Assembly: GCA_902619375.1 (NCBI GenBank) | Contig: CACNEB010000001.1 | Location: 1-64,000 of the forward strand | Source: an uncultured Alphaproteobacteria bacterium | GTDB lineage: Bacteria > Pseudomonadota > Alphaproteobacteria > HIMB59 | Direction of reading: 5' to 3' | DNA length: 64,000 nt | Shown: in pieces, positions 9,892 through 18,458 of the stretch | How the letters are laid out: every line of letters starts with the position of its first letter | Position numbering within the stretch: position 1 is the stretch's first letter | Notes under the pieces: model-generated | What the model was told of the DNA's origin: nothing | Databases searched by the model: none | Seen by the model: the letters and a program-made list of their open reading frames with translations, nothing else | Program-made: the position numbers and the translations under genes

Positions 9892-11044
9892 ACTATCTTT
9901 CTCCTACATATTTAATTTTAAAAAAGATAAAGCATTCTCAGTATCGACAATTTTATCATCACTAGCATTAATACTAGGTATTTCAATTTTAATAACAGTA
10001 ATGTCCGTGATGAATGGTTTTAGAGAGCAATTAGTTGAGTCATTAAGTGGTGTGAATGGAGATATTACTATTTATGACGCTAACAAAGATAAAATCAAAA
10101 AAATACAAGAAAAAAATCCTTCAATATCTTTTGTTGAAAATATTCAAAGTAGAGTAATCACAAGTAATGAAAATGGTATAGAGGGTCTATTAATGAAATC
10201 TCTTAATAAAGAAGATATCTATAAAATACCTAAAATTAATCAAAATATATTTGAGATAGAAAAAAATATCGACAATTGGGTTTTCATTGGAGTTGAATTA
10301 GCGAGGTCTTTAAATTTAAAAGTAGGGATGCCTGTTCAAATTAATATTCCTGGAAATTCTATGACAATTTTAGGCCCTGTTTTAAATTCAAGACAATTAA
10401 CCATTAAAGGAATATTTAATACAGGAGTATATGACTTTGATAAATATTTTATTTTTAGCAATATCGATCAGTTTAAAAATATCAATAGCAATAAAGTTAT
10501 AGATGTTTATTTGAATAATAAAAACTTTGATTATAGCGATTTAGATGGCCTAAACTACTCAACATGGGAGGATCAAAACCAAACTTTAGCTCAAGCATTA
10601 TCTACTGAAAAAAATGTTATGTTTGTTATTCTATTTTTTATTATTGTAATTTCTTCCTTTACAATAATTTCAAATCAAATTTTTTTTATTAAAGAAAAGT
10701 ATAAAGATATTATTTTGCTAAAAGCATTGGGTATAAAGCAATCAAAAATTTGTTTTATATTTTTTTTGAATTCTTTCTTCATATCATTTTTCTCTATTGT
10801 TATTGGTACTTGTTTAGGATTGCTTTTATCTACAAATATAGACTCTGTTGAAAACTTTTTATCATATTTATTAAATTTTGAACTTTGGAATAATGAAATA
10901 AGATATTTAACATCAATGCCCTATAGTATTAAACTAAACGACATAGTGTTTATCGTAAGTATTTCTCTGTTTTCAAGTTTAGTTGCCTCTTACATTCCAA
11001 TATTGAGAATATTTAGAATTAAACCAAATTTAATATTAAGATGA
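9857..11044 (+). CDS. lolC: lipoprotein-releasing ABC transporter permease (LolC/LolE type)
   Basis: Inner-membrane permease that extracts lipoproteins for LolA with LolD. The 395-residue protein has one N-terminal helix containing VMSVMNGFREQL, the family signature, a periplasmic domain of about 200 residues, and three C-terminal helices. Only one LolC/E-type gene is present, as in most Alphaproteobacteria, so it probably homodimerises. The start is uncertain: in-frame TTG codons at 9857, 9866 and 9872 all lie inside proS and no ATG precedes the first helix. lolD overlaps its stop by 4 bp. Confidence 0.9.
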   Translation: MRILNLNNTLHKLSFSYIFNFKKDKAFSVSTILSSLALILGISILITVMSVMNGFREQLVESLSGVNGDITIYDANKDKIKKIQEKNPSISFVENIQSRVITSNENGIEGLLMKSLNKEDIYKIPKINQNIFEIEKNIDNWVFIGVELARSLNLKVGMPVQINIPGNSMTILGPVLNSRQLTIKGIFNTGVYDFDKYFIFSNIDQFKNINSNKVIDVYLNNKNFDYSDLDGLNYSTWEDQNQTLAQALSTEKNVMFVILFFIIVISSFTIISNQIFFIKEKYKDIILLKALGIKQSKICFIFFLNSFFISFFSIVIGTCLGLLLSTNIDSVENFLSYLLNFELWNNEIRYLTSMPYSIKLNDIVFIVSISLFSSLVASYIPILRIFRIKPNLILR

Positions 11045-11676
11045 GTTTATTAGAATTAAAAAATATTTCTAAATCATATCTATCTAAGGTAGGAAATTTT
11101 CAAGTAATAAAAAAATTAAATTTATCAGTAGATCATAATCAAAATATTTTTTTATTTGGTCCATCAGGATGTGGTAAGTCAACTTTATTGAACTTAATAT
11201 CAGGATTAGATAGTTCAGACTCTGGAGAAATTTACTTTGACGGCAATTTAGTAAAAAACCATTTTGATCTTTTGAAAGATGATATAGGTATTATTTTTCA
11301 GGATCACTACCTGATATCTGAGTTGAACATTTTCGATAACATTAAATTAAAAAGTAACGATATAAGAAAAATTGAAAAAATCTTATCCTATTTTAATTTG
11401 AGTCAATTTAAATTTAAATACCCCAATCAGTTATCAAATGGACAAAAACAAAGAGTTTGTGTTGCAAGATCCCTAGTGAATAGCCCTAAACTATTAATAG
11501 CTGATGAACCTACAAGTTATTTAGACAAAGAAAATGCAAATTTGGTAATTGATCTGATATTAAATAGTTCTAAAAAATTCAATTTATCAACAATAATAGC
11601 TAGTCATGATATTTCATTTCGTCCACTTTTTGATAAGTCTTATACAATTGAAGATAAATCAATAAAAGAATGCTAA
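11041..11676 (+). CDS. lolD: lipoprotein-releasing ABC transporter ATP-binding protein
   Basis: Cytoplasmic ATPase partner of the preceding permease. It is 211 residues long with Walker A GPSGCGKST (40-48), signature LSNGQKQRV (131-139), Walker B LLIADEPTS (151-159) and an H-loop in IIASHDISF. The ABC signature reads LSNGQ where LSGGE is common in LolD, a mild divergence. The ATG overlaps lolC by 4 bp and its stop overlaps dnaE by 7 bp. The lolC-lolD-dnaE order is standard for the class and separates it from FtsE or other small ABC ATPases. Confidence 0.92.
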   Translation: MSLLELKNISKSYLSKVGNFQVIKKLNLSVDHNQNIFLFGPSGCGKSTLLNLISGLDSSDSGEIYFDGNLVKNHFDLLKDDIGIIFQDHYLISELNIFDNIKLKSNDIRKIEKILSYFNLSQFKFKYPNQLSNGQKQRVCVARSLVNSPKLLIADEPTSYLDKENANLVIDLILNSSKKFNLSTIIASHDISFRPLFDKSYTIEDKSIKEC

Positions 11677-14600
11677 TACCTCTAAGAAATTATTCAAATT
11701 ATTCTATTTGTGAGTCAAATATTAAAATTGAAGATCTTGTAAATTTTGCTGAGAAGGAAAAATTACCTGCAATGGCATTAACAGATTACAAACTATTATC
11801 AGGTGTTCTTGAATTTTCAACAAAATGTAAAAACAAGGGAATTCAACCGATTATAGGATTAGATGTTGATTATATTTCAAAATTAAACCACAAGTCACGA
11901 CTTACTTTTCTATGCAAAAATGAGATCGGTTTTAAAAATCTTAATATATTATCTACAAAAATAAATACTGAGAATGAATTTCATTTATCTTTGGGTAACA
12001 TTAATAATTTTTCTGAGGGTAATATTTTAATTTTAGGTGGTTTATTTAGTTATTTCCAGGATTTGAATATAAATACAAATAATTTAAAAATTATTTTAAA
12101 TGAAATAAATGCTCTAAAAAATTTCTTTAAAAATGATATTTTTTTTGAATATGATGAAAACTTAGATAATAAACCATTAAATGAAATATCTAAAAAATCA
12201 AAAATTAATTCCTTTTTATCTTCATTTAGTTTTTACAAACAAGATAAAGATTATGATGCTATAAAAATACTTCATTGTTTAAAGAATGGTGAATATTTAC
12301 AAAATACTTCGTTTAATTTAAAAAATAATTATTCTTTAGCTTATATCAACCAAGAAAATAATAACTTAATCCCATTAATAAAAAATTCAAATTTAATTGC
12401 AAATAAAATTAATTTTCTAATTGAAGAAAAGCCTATTACATTGCCAAATTTTAAATCAGATTTTGACTCCGATGAAGATAAAGAGATTGTTCAACAATCT
12501 AGAAGTGGTTTAGATTTAAGATTAAAAAAAATACTTTCAAATAGAAGTATTGAGGAATTTAACAGTCAATCAAAAATATATAGGGATCGTTTAGAATATG
12601 AATTAAATGTTATTATAAAAATGAAATTCTCTGGATATTTTCTTATAGTTAGTGATTTTATTAGATGGGCTAAGTCAAATTCAATTCCTGTAGGTCCTGG
12701 AAGAGGGTCAGGTGCTGGATCTATTGTTGCGTGGTCTTTGTTAATCACTGATGTAGACCCAATTCAATATGGTTTGCTTTTTGAAAGATTTTTAAACCCA
12801 GATAGAGTGTCAATGCCTGACTTCGATATCGATTTCTGTAAATCAAGAAGAGATGAAGTTATAGAGTACGTGCAAAAAAAGTATGGGTATCAAAATGTTG
12901 CACAAATTATTACCTTTGGATCCATGATCTCCAGGGGAATATTAAAGGATATAGGTAGAGTAGAGGGTGTTCCATATTCTGAAGTAGAGAGAATGGTAAA
13001 TAAAATACCTTATAACCCAGTTCATCCATTAAGTATTAGTGAGTTGAAAGCTAATCATTCTGATCAATTAGGTGATTTAGCTGACTCTCCAATGATGGAT
13101 AAAGCAGAGTCAATGGAAGGTGCACTAAGAAATGTATCTACACATGCTGCTGGAATAATCATTTCTTCGGATAAGCTTTACGGAAATATTCCTTTATTCA
13201 AAGATGATGACTCAGAAATAATGGCTACTCAATACAATATGAAAGATTGTGAAAAAGCAGGCTTACTAAAATTTGATTTTCTTGGCCTAGCTAACCTCAC
13301 TATAATTGATGAGACGCTTAAATTAATTAAAGCTAAAAATAAAATTTCTATTGATTTAAATGAAATACCTTTCAACGATGAAAAAACTTTCAAATTATTA
13401 AGTGATGGCTATACGTGTGGAGTGTTTCAAGTTGAAAGTGCTGCGATGGTTGACACTTTGATTAAACTCAAACCAACAAGTCTAGAAGAGGTTATAGCAG
13501 TTTTAGCTTTGAATAGGCCTGGTCCTATGCAATTTATTGATAGCTTTATTAAAAGAAAAAAAGGTGAGGAAAAAATAATATATGATCACCCTTTACTTGA
13601 ACCAATTTTGAGAGAAACTTATGGAATAATTGTTTATCAAGAACAAATTATGAAAATAGCCCAAGTAATATCAGGATATACATTAGGTCAAGCCGATTTA
13701 TTAAGAAGAGCTATTGGTAAAAAAATTAAAGCTGAATTGATGAATCAAAAGGATAATTTTATTAAAGGTGCTGTAAATAAAAAGGTTAGATCTAAAGATG
13801 CTGAGAAACTATTTTCCTTGATTGAAAAATTTGCAGAATATGGATTTAATAAAAGTCACGCAGCTGCATACGCTTTTATAACTTATTATACTGCATATCT
13901 AAAAGCACATTTTCCTTTAGAATTCTATTGTGAGCTTCTAAATAATTCAATAAATAATACTGATAAAATTTTTGTAATACTAAATGAAATTTACGAGCAA
14001 GATTTAAAAATATTACCACCTGATATAAATTATTCAGATTATAAATTTGTAGTACATGAAGATAAGATTGTCTATGGTTTAGCAGCATTAAAGGGAGTAG
14101 GTGAAGATTCTATGAAAGAATTAGTGCTCGAAAGAAACAAAAATGGTAAATTTAAGTCTCTGTCAGATTTTAATATTAGGTTATCCAGATCTGTCTTAAA
14201 TAAAAGACAAATAGAAAAACTTATATTATCAAATTCTTTAAATTCATTTCATATGAATATCTCAAAACTTTTTGCTAATGTAGAAAATATTATACAAAAA
14301 AAAACTGGAGCAACATTATTTAACGACTTATCTGACGATCACTTTTTTTTAAATAAAAATTATACTACAGTAGATCCAATAAAAGCTGAGTTTGAAAGCT
14401 ATGGATTTCTTTACTCTCAAAAAAAACAAACAAAAATACTCACAAACCTTAATCAATCGTCTTTTAAAGAAAAAATTAAATGTAAACTTGAATTCTTAGA
14501 GGATTTTTATTTTTATGTTGTAAAAGCTCAATACAAAACTACTAGAAATGGTAAAAGATATATTCTTTTAAATGTAATAAATGAAAGTGGTTTTTTTGAT

Positions 14601-14855
14601 CTAAGACTTTTTGATGATAAATTTGACATAAGTTCACTTCACGCACATTACATAAAGGCCAAAATTAAGTCAGCGATTAAAAATGACTTTTATAATATTA
14701 ATATCGATAATTTACTTATAATTGAGACTTCTGATCTAGTTAAACAGATAAATCATTTTTCCTATGAGGAACTCCTAGATTTCGATAAAGAATGCAGTTT
14801 AAAAAGTATTAGAGTTCATAATAATAATAAAATATTGGATATTGCTTTGAATTAA
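11670..14855 (+). CDS. dnaE: DNA polymerase III alpha subunit
   Basis: Replicative polymerase catalytic subunit, 1061 residues, about 80-100 shorter than usual. Domain order: PHP-like N-terminus (1-250), palm with GPGRGSGAGS (about 343) and the catalytic aspartates in PDFDID (383-388) plus KFDFLG near 535, fingers with LALNRPGPMQF and FNKSHAAAYAFITYYTAYLK, a helix-hairpin-helix region near 800, and a C-terminal OB-like domain. The PHP domain has lost metal ligands: the HSxYS motif reads YSNYS and the TNDxH-like segment is absent. It is last in its operon; 109 bp separate it from rpsB. Confidence 0.96.
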   Translation: MLIPLRNYSNYSICESNIKIEDLVNFAEKEKLPAMALTDYKLLSGVLEFSTKCKNKGIQPIIGLDVDYISKLNHKSRLTFLCKNEIGFKNLNILSTKINTENEFHLSLGNINNFSEGNILILGGLFSYFQDLNINTNNLKIILNEINALKNFFKNDIFFEYDENLDNKPLNEISKKSKINSFLSSFSFYKQDKDYDAIKILHCLKNGEYLQNTSFNLKNNYSLAYINQENNNLIPLIKNSNLIANKINFLIEEKPITLPNFKSDFDSDEDKEIVQQSRSGLDLRLKKILSNRSIEEFNSQSKIYRDRLEYELNVIIKMKFSGYFLIVSDFIRWAKSNSIPVGPGRGSGAGSIVAWSLLITDVDPIQYGLLFERFLNPDRVSMPDFDIDFCKSRRDEVIEYVQKKYGYQNVAQIITFGSMISRGILKDIGRVEGVPYSEVERMVNKIPYNPVHPLSISELKANHSDQLGDLADSPMMDKAESMEGALRNVSTHAAGIIISSDKLYGNIPLFKDDDSEIMATQYNMKDCEKAGLLKFDFLGLANLTIIDETLKLIKAKNKISIDLNEIPFNDEKTFKLLSDGYTCGVFQVESAAMVDTLIKLKPTSLEEVIAVLALNRPGPMQFIDSFIKRKKGEEKIIYDHPLLEPILRETYGIIVYQEQIMKIAQVISGYTLGQADLLRRAIGKKIKAELMNQKDNFIKGAVNKKVRSKDAEKLFSLIEKFAEYGFNKSHAAAYAFITYYTAYLKAHFPLEFYCELLNNSINNTDKIFVILNEIYEQDLKILPPDINYSDYKFVVHEDKIVYGLAALKGVGEDSMKELVLERNKNGKFKSLSDFNIRLSRSVLNKRQIEKLILSNSLNSFHMNISKLFANVENIIQKKTGATLFNDLSDDHFFLNKNYTTVDPIKAEFESYGFLYSQKKQTKILTNLNQSSFKEKIKCKLEFLEDFYFYVVKAQYKTTRNGKRYILLNVINESGFFDLRLFDDKFDISSLHAHYIKAKIKSAIKNDFYNINIDNLLIIETSDLVKQINHFSYEELLDFDKECSLKSIRVHNNNKILDIALN

Positions 14856-14858
14856 ATC

Positions 14859-14886
14859 TTGATTATTTAGATTAATTCTTTAAAAC
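14859..14886 (+). promoter_or_regulatory. possible sigma-70 promoter for rpsB-tsf-pyrH-frr
   Basis: Directly after the dnaE stop, TTGATT (14859-14864, preceded by C as in the alphaproteobacterial CTTGAc pattern) and TAAAAC (14881-14886) are separated by 16 bp. Transcription from here would start near 14893, just upstream of the hairpin at 14901, giving a leader of about 70 nt. The -10 matches the consensus at four of six positions. In DNA this AT-rich such matches occur by chance, so the call is tentative and leans on its placement. Confidence 0.35.
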
Positions 14887-14900
14887 ATCAAAAAAAAACA

Positions 14901-14960
14901 AGTTAATAGACATCCGGTGCCAAAAGGTTTCCTTTCTATTAACTAAAGTTTAACCGGAGG
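14901..14960 (+). promoter_or_regulatory. structured rpsB leader with pseudoknot to the Shine-Dalgarno
   Basis: A perfect 10-bp stem forms between 14901-14910 (AGTTAATAGA) and 14935-14944 (TCTATTAACT). Inside, AAGG...CCTT (about 14924-14927 with 14931-14934) can form a second short hairpin, leaving a 5' bulge with TCCGGT (14913-14918). That hexamer is fully complementary to ACCGGA (14953-14958), which overlaps the Shine-Dalgarno GGAGG (14956-14960). The ATG follows four bases later. This looks like a translational operator. Ribosomal protein S2 is known to autoregulate rpsB in gammaproteobacteria; that S2 is the ligand here is inference. Confidence 0.7.
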
Positions 14961-14964
14961 CAAA

Positions 14965-15678
14965 ATGAATATTGAAATATCTCTTGAAGATTTACTTAAG
15001 AACGGTTCTCACTTTGGTCATAACAAAAAAAGGTGGAACCCAAAAATGGAAAAATATATATACGGGGAAAAAAATGGTACACATATTCTAGATTTAAGAA
15101 AGTCACTACCTCTAATCGAAAATGCTTTAAAATTTGCATATGAATCAGCAAAGAATAAGAAAAAATTTCTATTTGTTTCAACAAAAAAACAACATAGTGA
15201 AATTATTGAAAATATAGCAAAAGAAACTAATAATTATTTTGTTAATTTTAGATGGTTAGGTGGAATGATTACTAACTGGAATACTGTGAAAAATTCAATC
15301 AACACCCTCAATAATTATGAAAATATTCTTAAATCTGATGACACAGTTTTTACTAAAAAAGAGTTATCTGACCTAGAAAAAAAGAAAAATAGATTAGATA
15401 AAACATTGGGAGGTATTGTTGAAATGAAGTCCACACCTGATGTAATTTTTATTATTGATACAAATAGAGAGCATATTGCAGTTTTAGAGGCAAAAAAATT
15501 AGGTATTCCAATTATCGGTATAGTGGACACAAACTGTGACCCAGACATAATTGATTATCCTATTCCAGCAAATGATGATGGTGTCAAATCTGTTCAATTT
15601 ATTCTTGATAATTTTAAAAAAGCTATTTCTTCGCTTGAAGAATCCTCCTTGGATGAGAGTAATGCCAAGAATGAGTAG
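14965..15678 (+). CDS. rpsB: 30S ribosomal protein S2
   Basis: Small-subunit ribosomal protein of 237 residues, slightly shorter than usual. Family motifs: LLKNGSHFGHNKKRWNPKM near the N-terminus, GTHILDLRKS, LFVSTKKQ, NFRWLGGMITNW, PDVIFIIDTNREHIAVLEA and IGIVDTNCDPD. The start is firm: ATG at 14965 with a strong GGAGG four bases upstream, one of the few real Shine-Dalgarno sequences in this window. The C-terminus is an acidic Ser/Glu tail. tsf overlaps or abuts the stop. The structured leader upstream suggests translational control of rpsB and probably tsf. Confidence 0.97.
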   Translation: MNIEISLEDLLKNGSHFGHNKKRWNPKMEKYIYGEKNGTHILDLRKSLPLIENALKFAYESAKNKKKFLFVSTKKQHSEIIENIAKETNNYFVNFRWLGGMITNWNTVKNSINTLNNYENILKSDDTVFTKKELSDLEKKKNRLDKTLGGIVEMKSTPDVIFIIDTNREHIAVLEAKKLGIPIIGIVDTNCDPDIIDYPIPANDDGVKSVQFILDNFKKAISSLEESSLDESNAKNE

Positions 15679-16543
15679 CATGGAATTAATAAAAAAACTT
15701 AGAGATATTACTGGTAGTGGAATAGTTGATTGTAAAAAAGCTTTATCCCAAAATAATGATGATATTGATGCTGCAGTAAAATGGCTCAGAGAAAAAGGAA
15801 TTCTTAAAGCTCAAAAAAAACAAGATAGAGAAACAAACGAGGGTGTTGTTTCTTTTTACAATAATTCATCGAACACTGATTTCACTGTATGTAAAATTAA
15901 ATGTGAAACTGATTTTGTTGCAAAAAATGATGATTTTTTAAACTTTGCTGAAACATTATCAAAATCCATACATGAAAATAATAATATAAATAATAATGGA
16001 ACTGACAAAGATTTAAGTGATTTAAAGGTAAATGATAAATCTTTAAGTGACAGTCTTACAGATTTAATCTCTAAAATAGGAGAAAATATTCAAATTGTTT
16101 ATTATAAGAAATATTTATCAAAAAATTCTATTTTCATAAGTTACCTTCATAATAAATATAATTCAAATTGTTCTAAAATAGGCTCTGTAGTTGAAATCTC
16201 AACTGATAATCAAAATTCTGCATTAAAATTAGTTGATGAACTTAAAGTAATTGCAATGCAAATTTCTGCTATGAAGCCAATGGGCATAGATGAAAAATCA
16301 ATTAATTCAAAAATTATTGAAGATGAAAAAGATATTATTTTAAAACAATTAAATAATGTTCCAGATGACAAGAAAGATCAAATTATTGAGGGTAAATTAA
16401 ATAAATTTATAAAAGAAAACACTCTCTTGGGACAGTCTTTAATAACTGATCCCAAGAAGAGTGTGAATACATTTTTGAATGAAATTTCAAAAAATAATAA
16501 TATAAAACTTAACATTATATCTATGGATTTATATACTATCTAA
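15671..16543 (+). CDS. tsf: elongation factor Ts
   Basis: Guanine-nucleotide exchange factor for EF-Tu, 290 residues. The N-terminal UBA-like domain is clear (IKKLRDITGSGIVDCKKAL), followed by the dimerisation segment CKIKCETDFVAKNDDF and MQISAMKPM. The ATG at 15671 overlaps the rpsB stop by 8 bp; ATG 15680 is an alternative that removes three residues. The frame extends upstream to 15551, but that sequence is an rpsB shadow and the family N-terminus begins here. Translation is probably coupled to rpsB. Confidence 0.95.
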   Translation: MSSMELIKKLRDITGSGIVDCKKALSQNNDDIDAAVKWLREKGILKAQKKQDRETNEGVVSFYNNSSNTDFTVCKIKCETDFVAKNDDFLNFAETLSKSIHENNNINNNGTDKDLSDLKVNDKSLSDSLTDLISKIGENIQIVYYKKYLSKNSIFISYLHNKYNSNCSKIGSVVEISTDNQNSALKLVDELKVIAMQISAMKPMGIDEKSINSKIIEDEKDIILKQLNNVPDDKKDQIIEGKLNKFIKENTLLGQSLITDPKKSVNTFLNEISKNNNIKLNIISMDLYTI

Positions 16544-16547
16544 TAAT

Positions 16548-17249
16548 ATGTATAAAAATATCATGTTAAAGATTTCAGGAGAGTCTTTAGCAGGATCCAA
16601 TGAACAAGGTTTTGACTTTGATGTTTTAAACGATTTAGCAAAAAGTATAAAAATTCTTCAATCTAAAAATTTAAAAATTTCAATTGTTCTAGGTGGAGGA
16701 AATTTTATTAGGGGTTCATCTTTTTCAAATGGGGTAGTAGATAGAGTTACATCAGATTATATGGGAATGTTAGGCACAGTAATTAATTCACTTGCTCTAC
16801 AATCAAATCTCAAGAAAATTGATGTTGAATCAAGAGTTATGACAGCAATTAGTATAAATAGAGTAGCTGAACCATACATCAAAAATAAAGCAACAAGTCA
16901 TTTAAATAAAAATAGAGTAGTTATCTTTGCTTCAGGCACAGGTAATCCATTTTTTTCCACTGACACAGCAGCAGTTTTGAGAGCATCGGAGATGAAATCT
17001 GATGTTATTTTCAAAGGTACTAAGGTAGATGGTATTTACGATAAAGATCCTATCAATAATAAGGATGCAAAAAAAATATCTAAAATCTCATATTCTGATT
17101 ACCTAAACAAAGATATAAAAGTTATGGATGCGACGGCAATAAGTTTAGCAAAAGATAGAACACTACCTATAATCATATTTTCAATCCTAAATACCTCTAA
17201 TATTATAGATATTTTAGAGGGAAAAGGATCCTTTTCAACAATTGGATAA
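16548..17249 (+). CDS. pyrH: uridylate kinase
   Basis: Hexameric UMP kinase of pyrimidine nucleotide synthesis, 233 residues, an amino-acid-kinase-fold protein. It has the N-terminal KISGESLAG phosphate loop, VLGGGNFIRG, DYMGMLGTVINSLALQ, and the nucleotide-binding FASGTGNPFFSTDTAAVLRA segment in two adjacent pieces. The product is unrelated to eukaryotic UMP kinases. It sits 4 bp after tsf and 5 bp before frr, the conserved bacterial order. No Shine-Dalgarno is obvious. Confidence 0.96.
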   Translation: MYKNIMLKISGESLAGSNEQGFDFDVLNDLAKSIKILQSKNLKISIVLGGGNFIRGSSFSNGVVDRVTSDYMGMLGTVINSLALQSNLKKIDVESRVMTAISINRVAEPYIKNKATSHLNKNRVVIFASGTGNPFFSTDTAAVLRASEMKSDVIFKGTKVDGIYDKDPINNKDAKKISKISYSDYLNKDIKVMDATAISLAKDRTLPIIIFSILNTSNIIDILEGKGSFSTIG

Positions 17250-17254
17250 TTAAA

Positions 17255-17806
17255 ATGTTTAATGATATTAGATGCTCTAAAGAAATGGAAATAACTCACG
17301 AAGCTTTTATAAATGAATTAAAAAATATAAGAACAGGAAGAGTTTCCCCAGATATTTTGAAATCAATTATTGTAGATAGCTATGGTTCAAGTATTCCTCT
17401 CACACAATTAGCAAATATAAATAACTTAGATAACATGACACTGAGTATTACACTTTGGGATGCTTCTTTAATAAAGAATGTTGAAAAAAATTTATTGGAG
17501 TCAAATTTAGGTGTTACACCTCAAACAGATGGACAAAATATTATATTAAAGTTCCCTGAGTTAACTTCAGAAAGAAGAAAAGAAATAGTAAAAATTATCT
17601 CAGATATTTCTGAAAAATTTAAAGTATCTCTAAGAAATATTAGAAGAAAATATATAGATGAAGTTAGAGAATTAGAAAAAAATAAATCATTATCTATTGA
17701 TGAAAGTAAAAAATTTCAAGATATAATACAATCTTATACAGATAACTTTGTTAAAAAAATAGATGTAACCTCTAAGTTAAAAGAGTCAGAAATTTTAAAA
17801 ATTTAA
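17255..17806 (+). CDS. frr: ribosome recycling factor
   Basis: Splits post-termination ribosomes together with EF-G. At 183 residues it is full length. Signatures include the N-terminal helix ending in ELKNIRTGRVSPDIL, the small beta domain YGSSIPLTQLANI, GVTPQTDGQNIILKFPELTSERR split between the two domains, and RNIRRKYIDEVRELEKNK in the coiled-coil helical domain. It is the fourth gene of the rpsB-tsf-pyrH-frr set. uppS begins one base after the stop. Confidence 0.96.
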   Translation: MFNDIRCSKEMEITHEAFINELKNIRTGRVSPDILKSIIVDSYGSSIPLTQLANINNLDNMTLSITLWDASLIKNVEKNLLESNLGVTPQTDGQNIILKFPELTSERRKEIVKIISDISEKFKVSLRNIRRKYIDEVRELEKNKSLSIDESKKFQDIIQSYTDNFVKKIDVTSKLKESEILKI

Positions 17807-17807
17807 T

Positions 17808-18458
17808 TTGTCTAATTCACTGAACCACATATCTTTTATAATGGATGGTAATAATAGATGGTCAATTAAAAATTCAAAAACTAAGTTTGATGCTTACTCG
17901 AAAGGTGCTCAAAAACTTATATCTGTTAGTGAATATATTTTTAAAAATTCTAATGTTAGATATATATCTGCGTTTGCTTTATCAAATAATAATTTATATA
18001 GGGCGAAATCTATAATAAATATTTTAAAAAATATCTTATCTGATTATTTAGATGATGAGAAAAATATTTCAAGATTAAATTTTCAAATTATTTTTTTTGG
18101 TGATTTAAGTTTTTTAGGAAAAAAATTAGAAAAATCTAAAAAAAATAAAAAAAAAAAATTATTAATATTTTTAAATTATAGCGGCAGAAAAGATATAAAA
18201 ATGCAATATACTCAAAGAAATATTATTTCTAATTATGATAATAATAGTTTTAATAAAAATTTAGCTACAAATAATATTCCAGATCCTGAAATTTTAATTC
18301 GAACAGGTGGTTATCAAAGGATAAGTGATTTTATGTTATATCAAATTGCTTTTACAGAATTATTCTTTTTAAAAAAATTATGGCCTGACATATCTAATAA
18401 TGATGTAAAAAAAATTATTTCTAATTTTAAACTAATAAAAAGAAAATTTGGTTTATAA
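17808..18458 (+). CDS. uppS: isoprenyl transferase, divergent undecaprenyl-diphosphate synthase
   Basis: Makes the C55 lipid carrier for cell-wall and outer-membrane polysaccharides. The 216-residue protein is about 30 shorter than usual. It keeps MDGN with Asp13, RTGGYQRISDF and AFTELFF with the metal-binding glutamate. It departs at several conserved sites: GHxxG reads AYSKG, SSEN reads SNNN, and RTxGExR has Tyr-Gln in place of Glu. A 12-A run at 18147-18158 encodes a lysine-rich segment. The start is TTG at 17808. Gene order and the MDGN core make the family assignment sound. Confidence 0.85.
   Translation: MSNSLNHISFIMDGNNRWSIKNSKTKFDAYSKGAQKLISVSEYIFKNSNVRYISAFALSNNNLYRAKSIINILKNILSDYLDDEKNISRLNFQIIFFGDLSFLGKKLEKSKKNKKKKLLIFLNYSGRKDIKMQYTQRNIISNYDNNSFNKNLATNNIPDPEILIRTGGYQRISDFMLYQIAFTELFFLKKLWPDISNNDVKKIISNFKLIKRKFGL

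Noticed and set aside
15551..15670. Upstream extension of tsf by 40 codons
   Set aside because: This part is out-of-frame rpsB coding sequence; the EF-Ts family N-terminus begins at 15671 or 15680.
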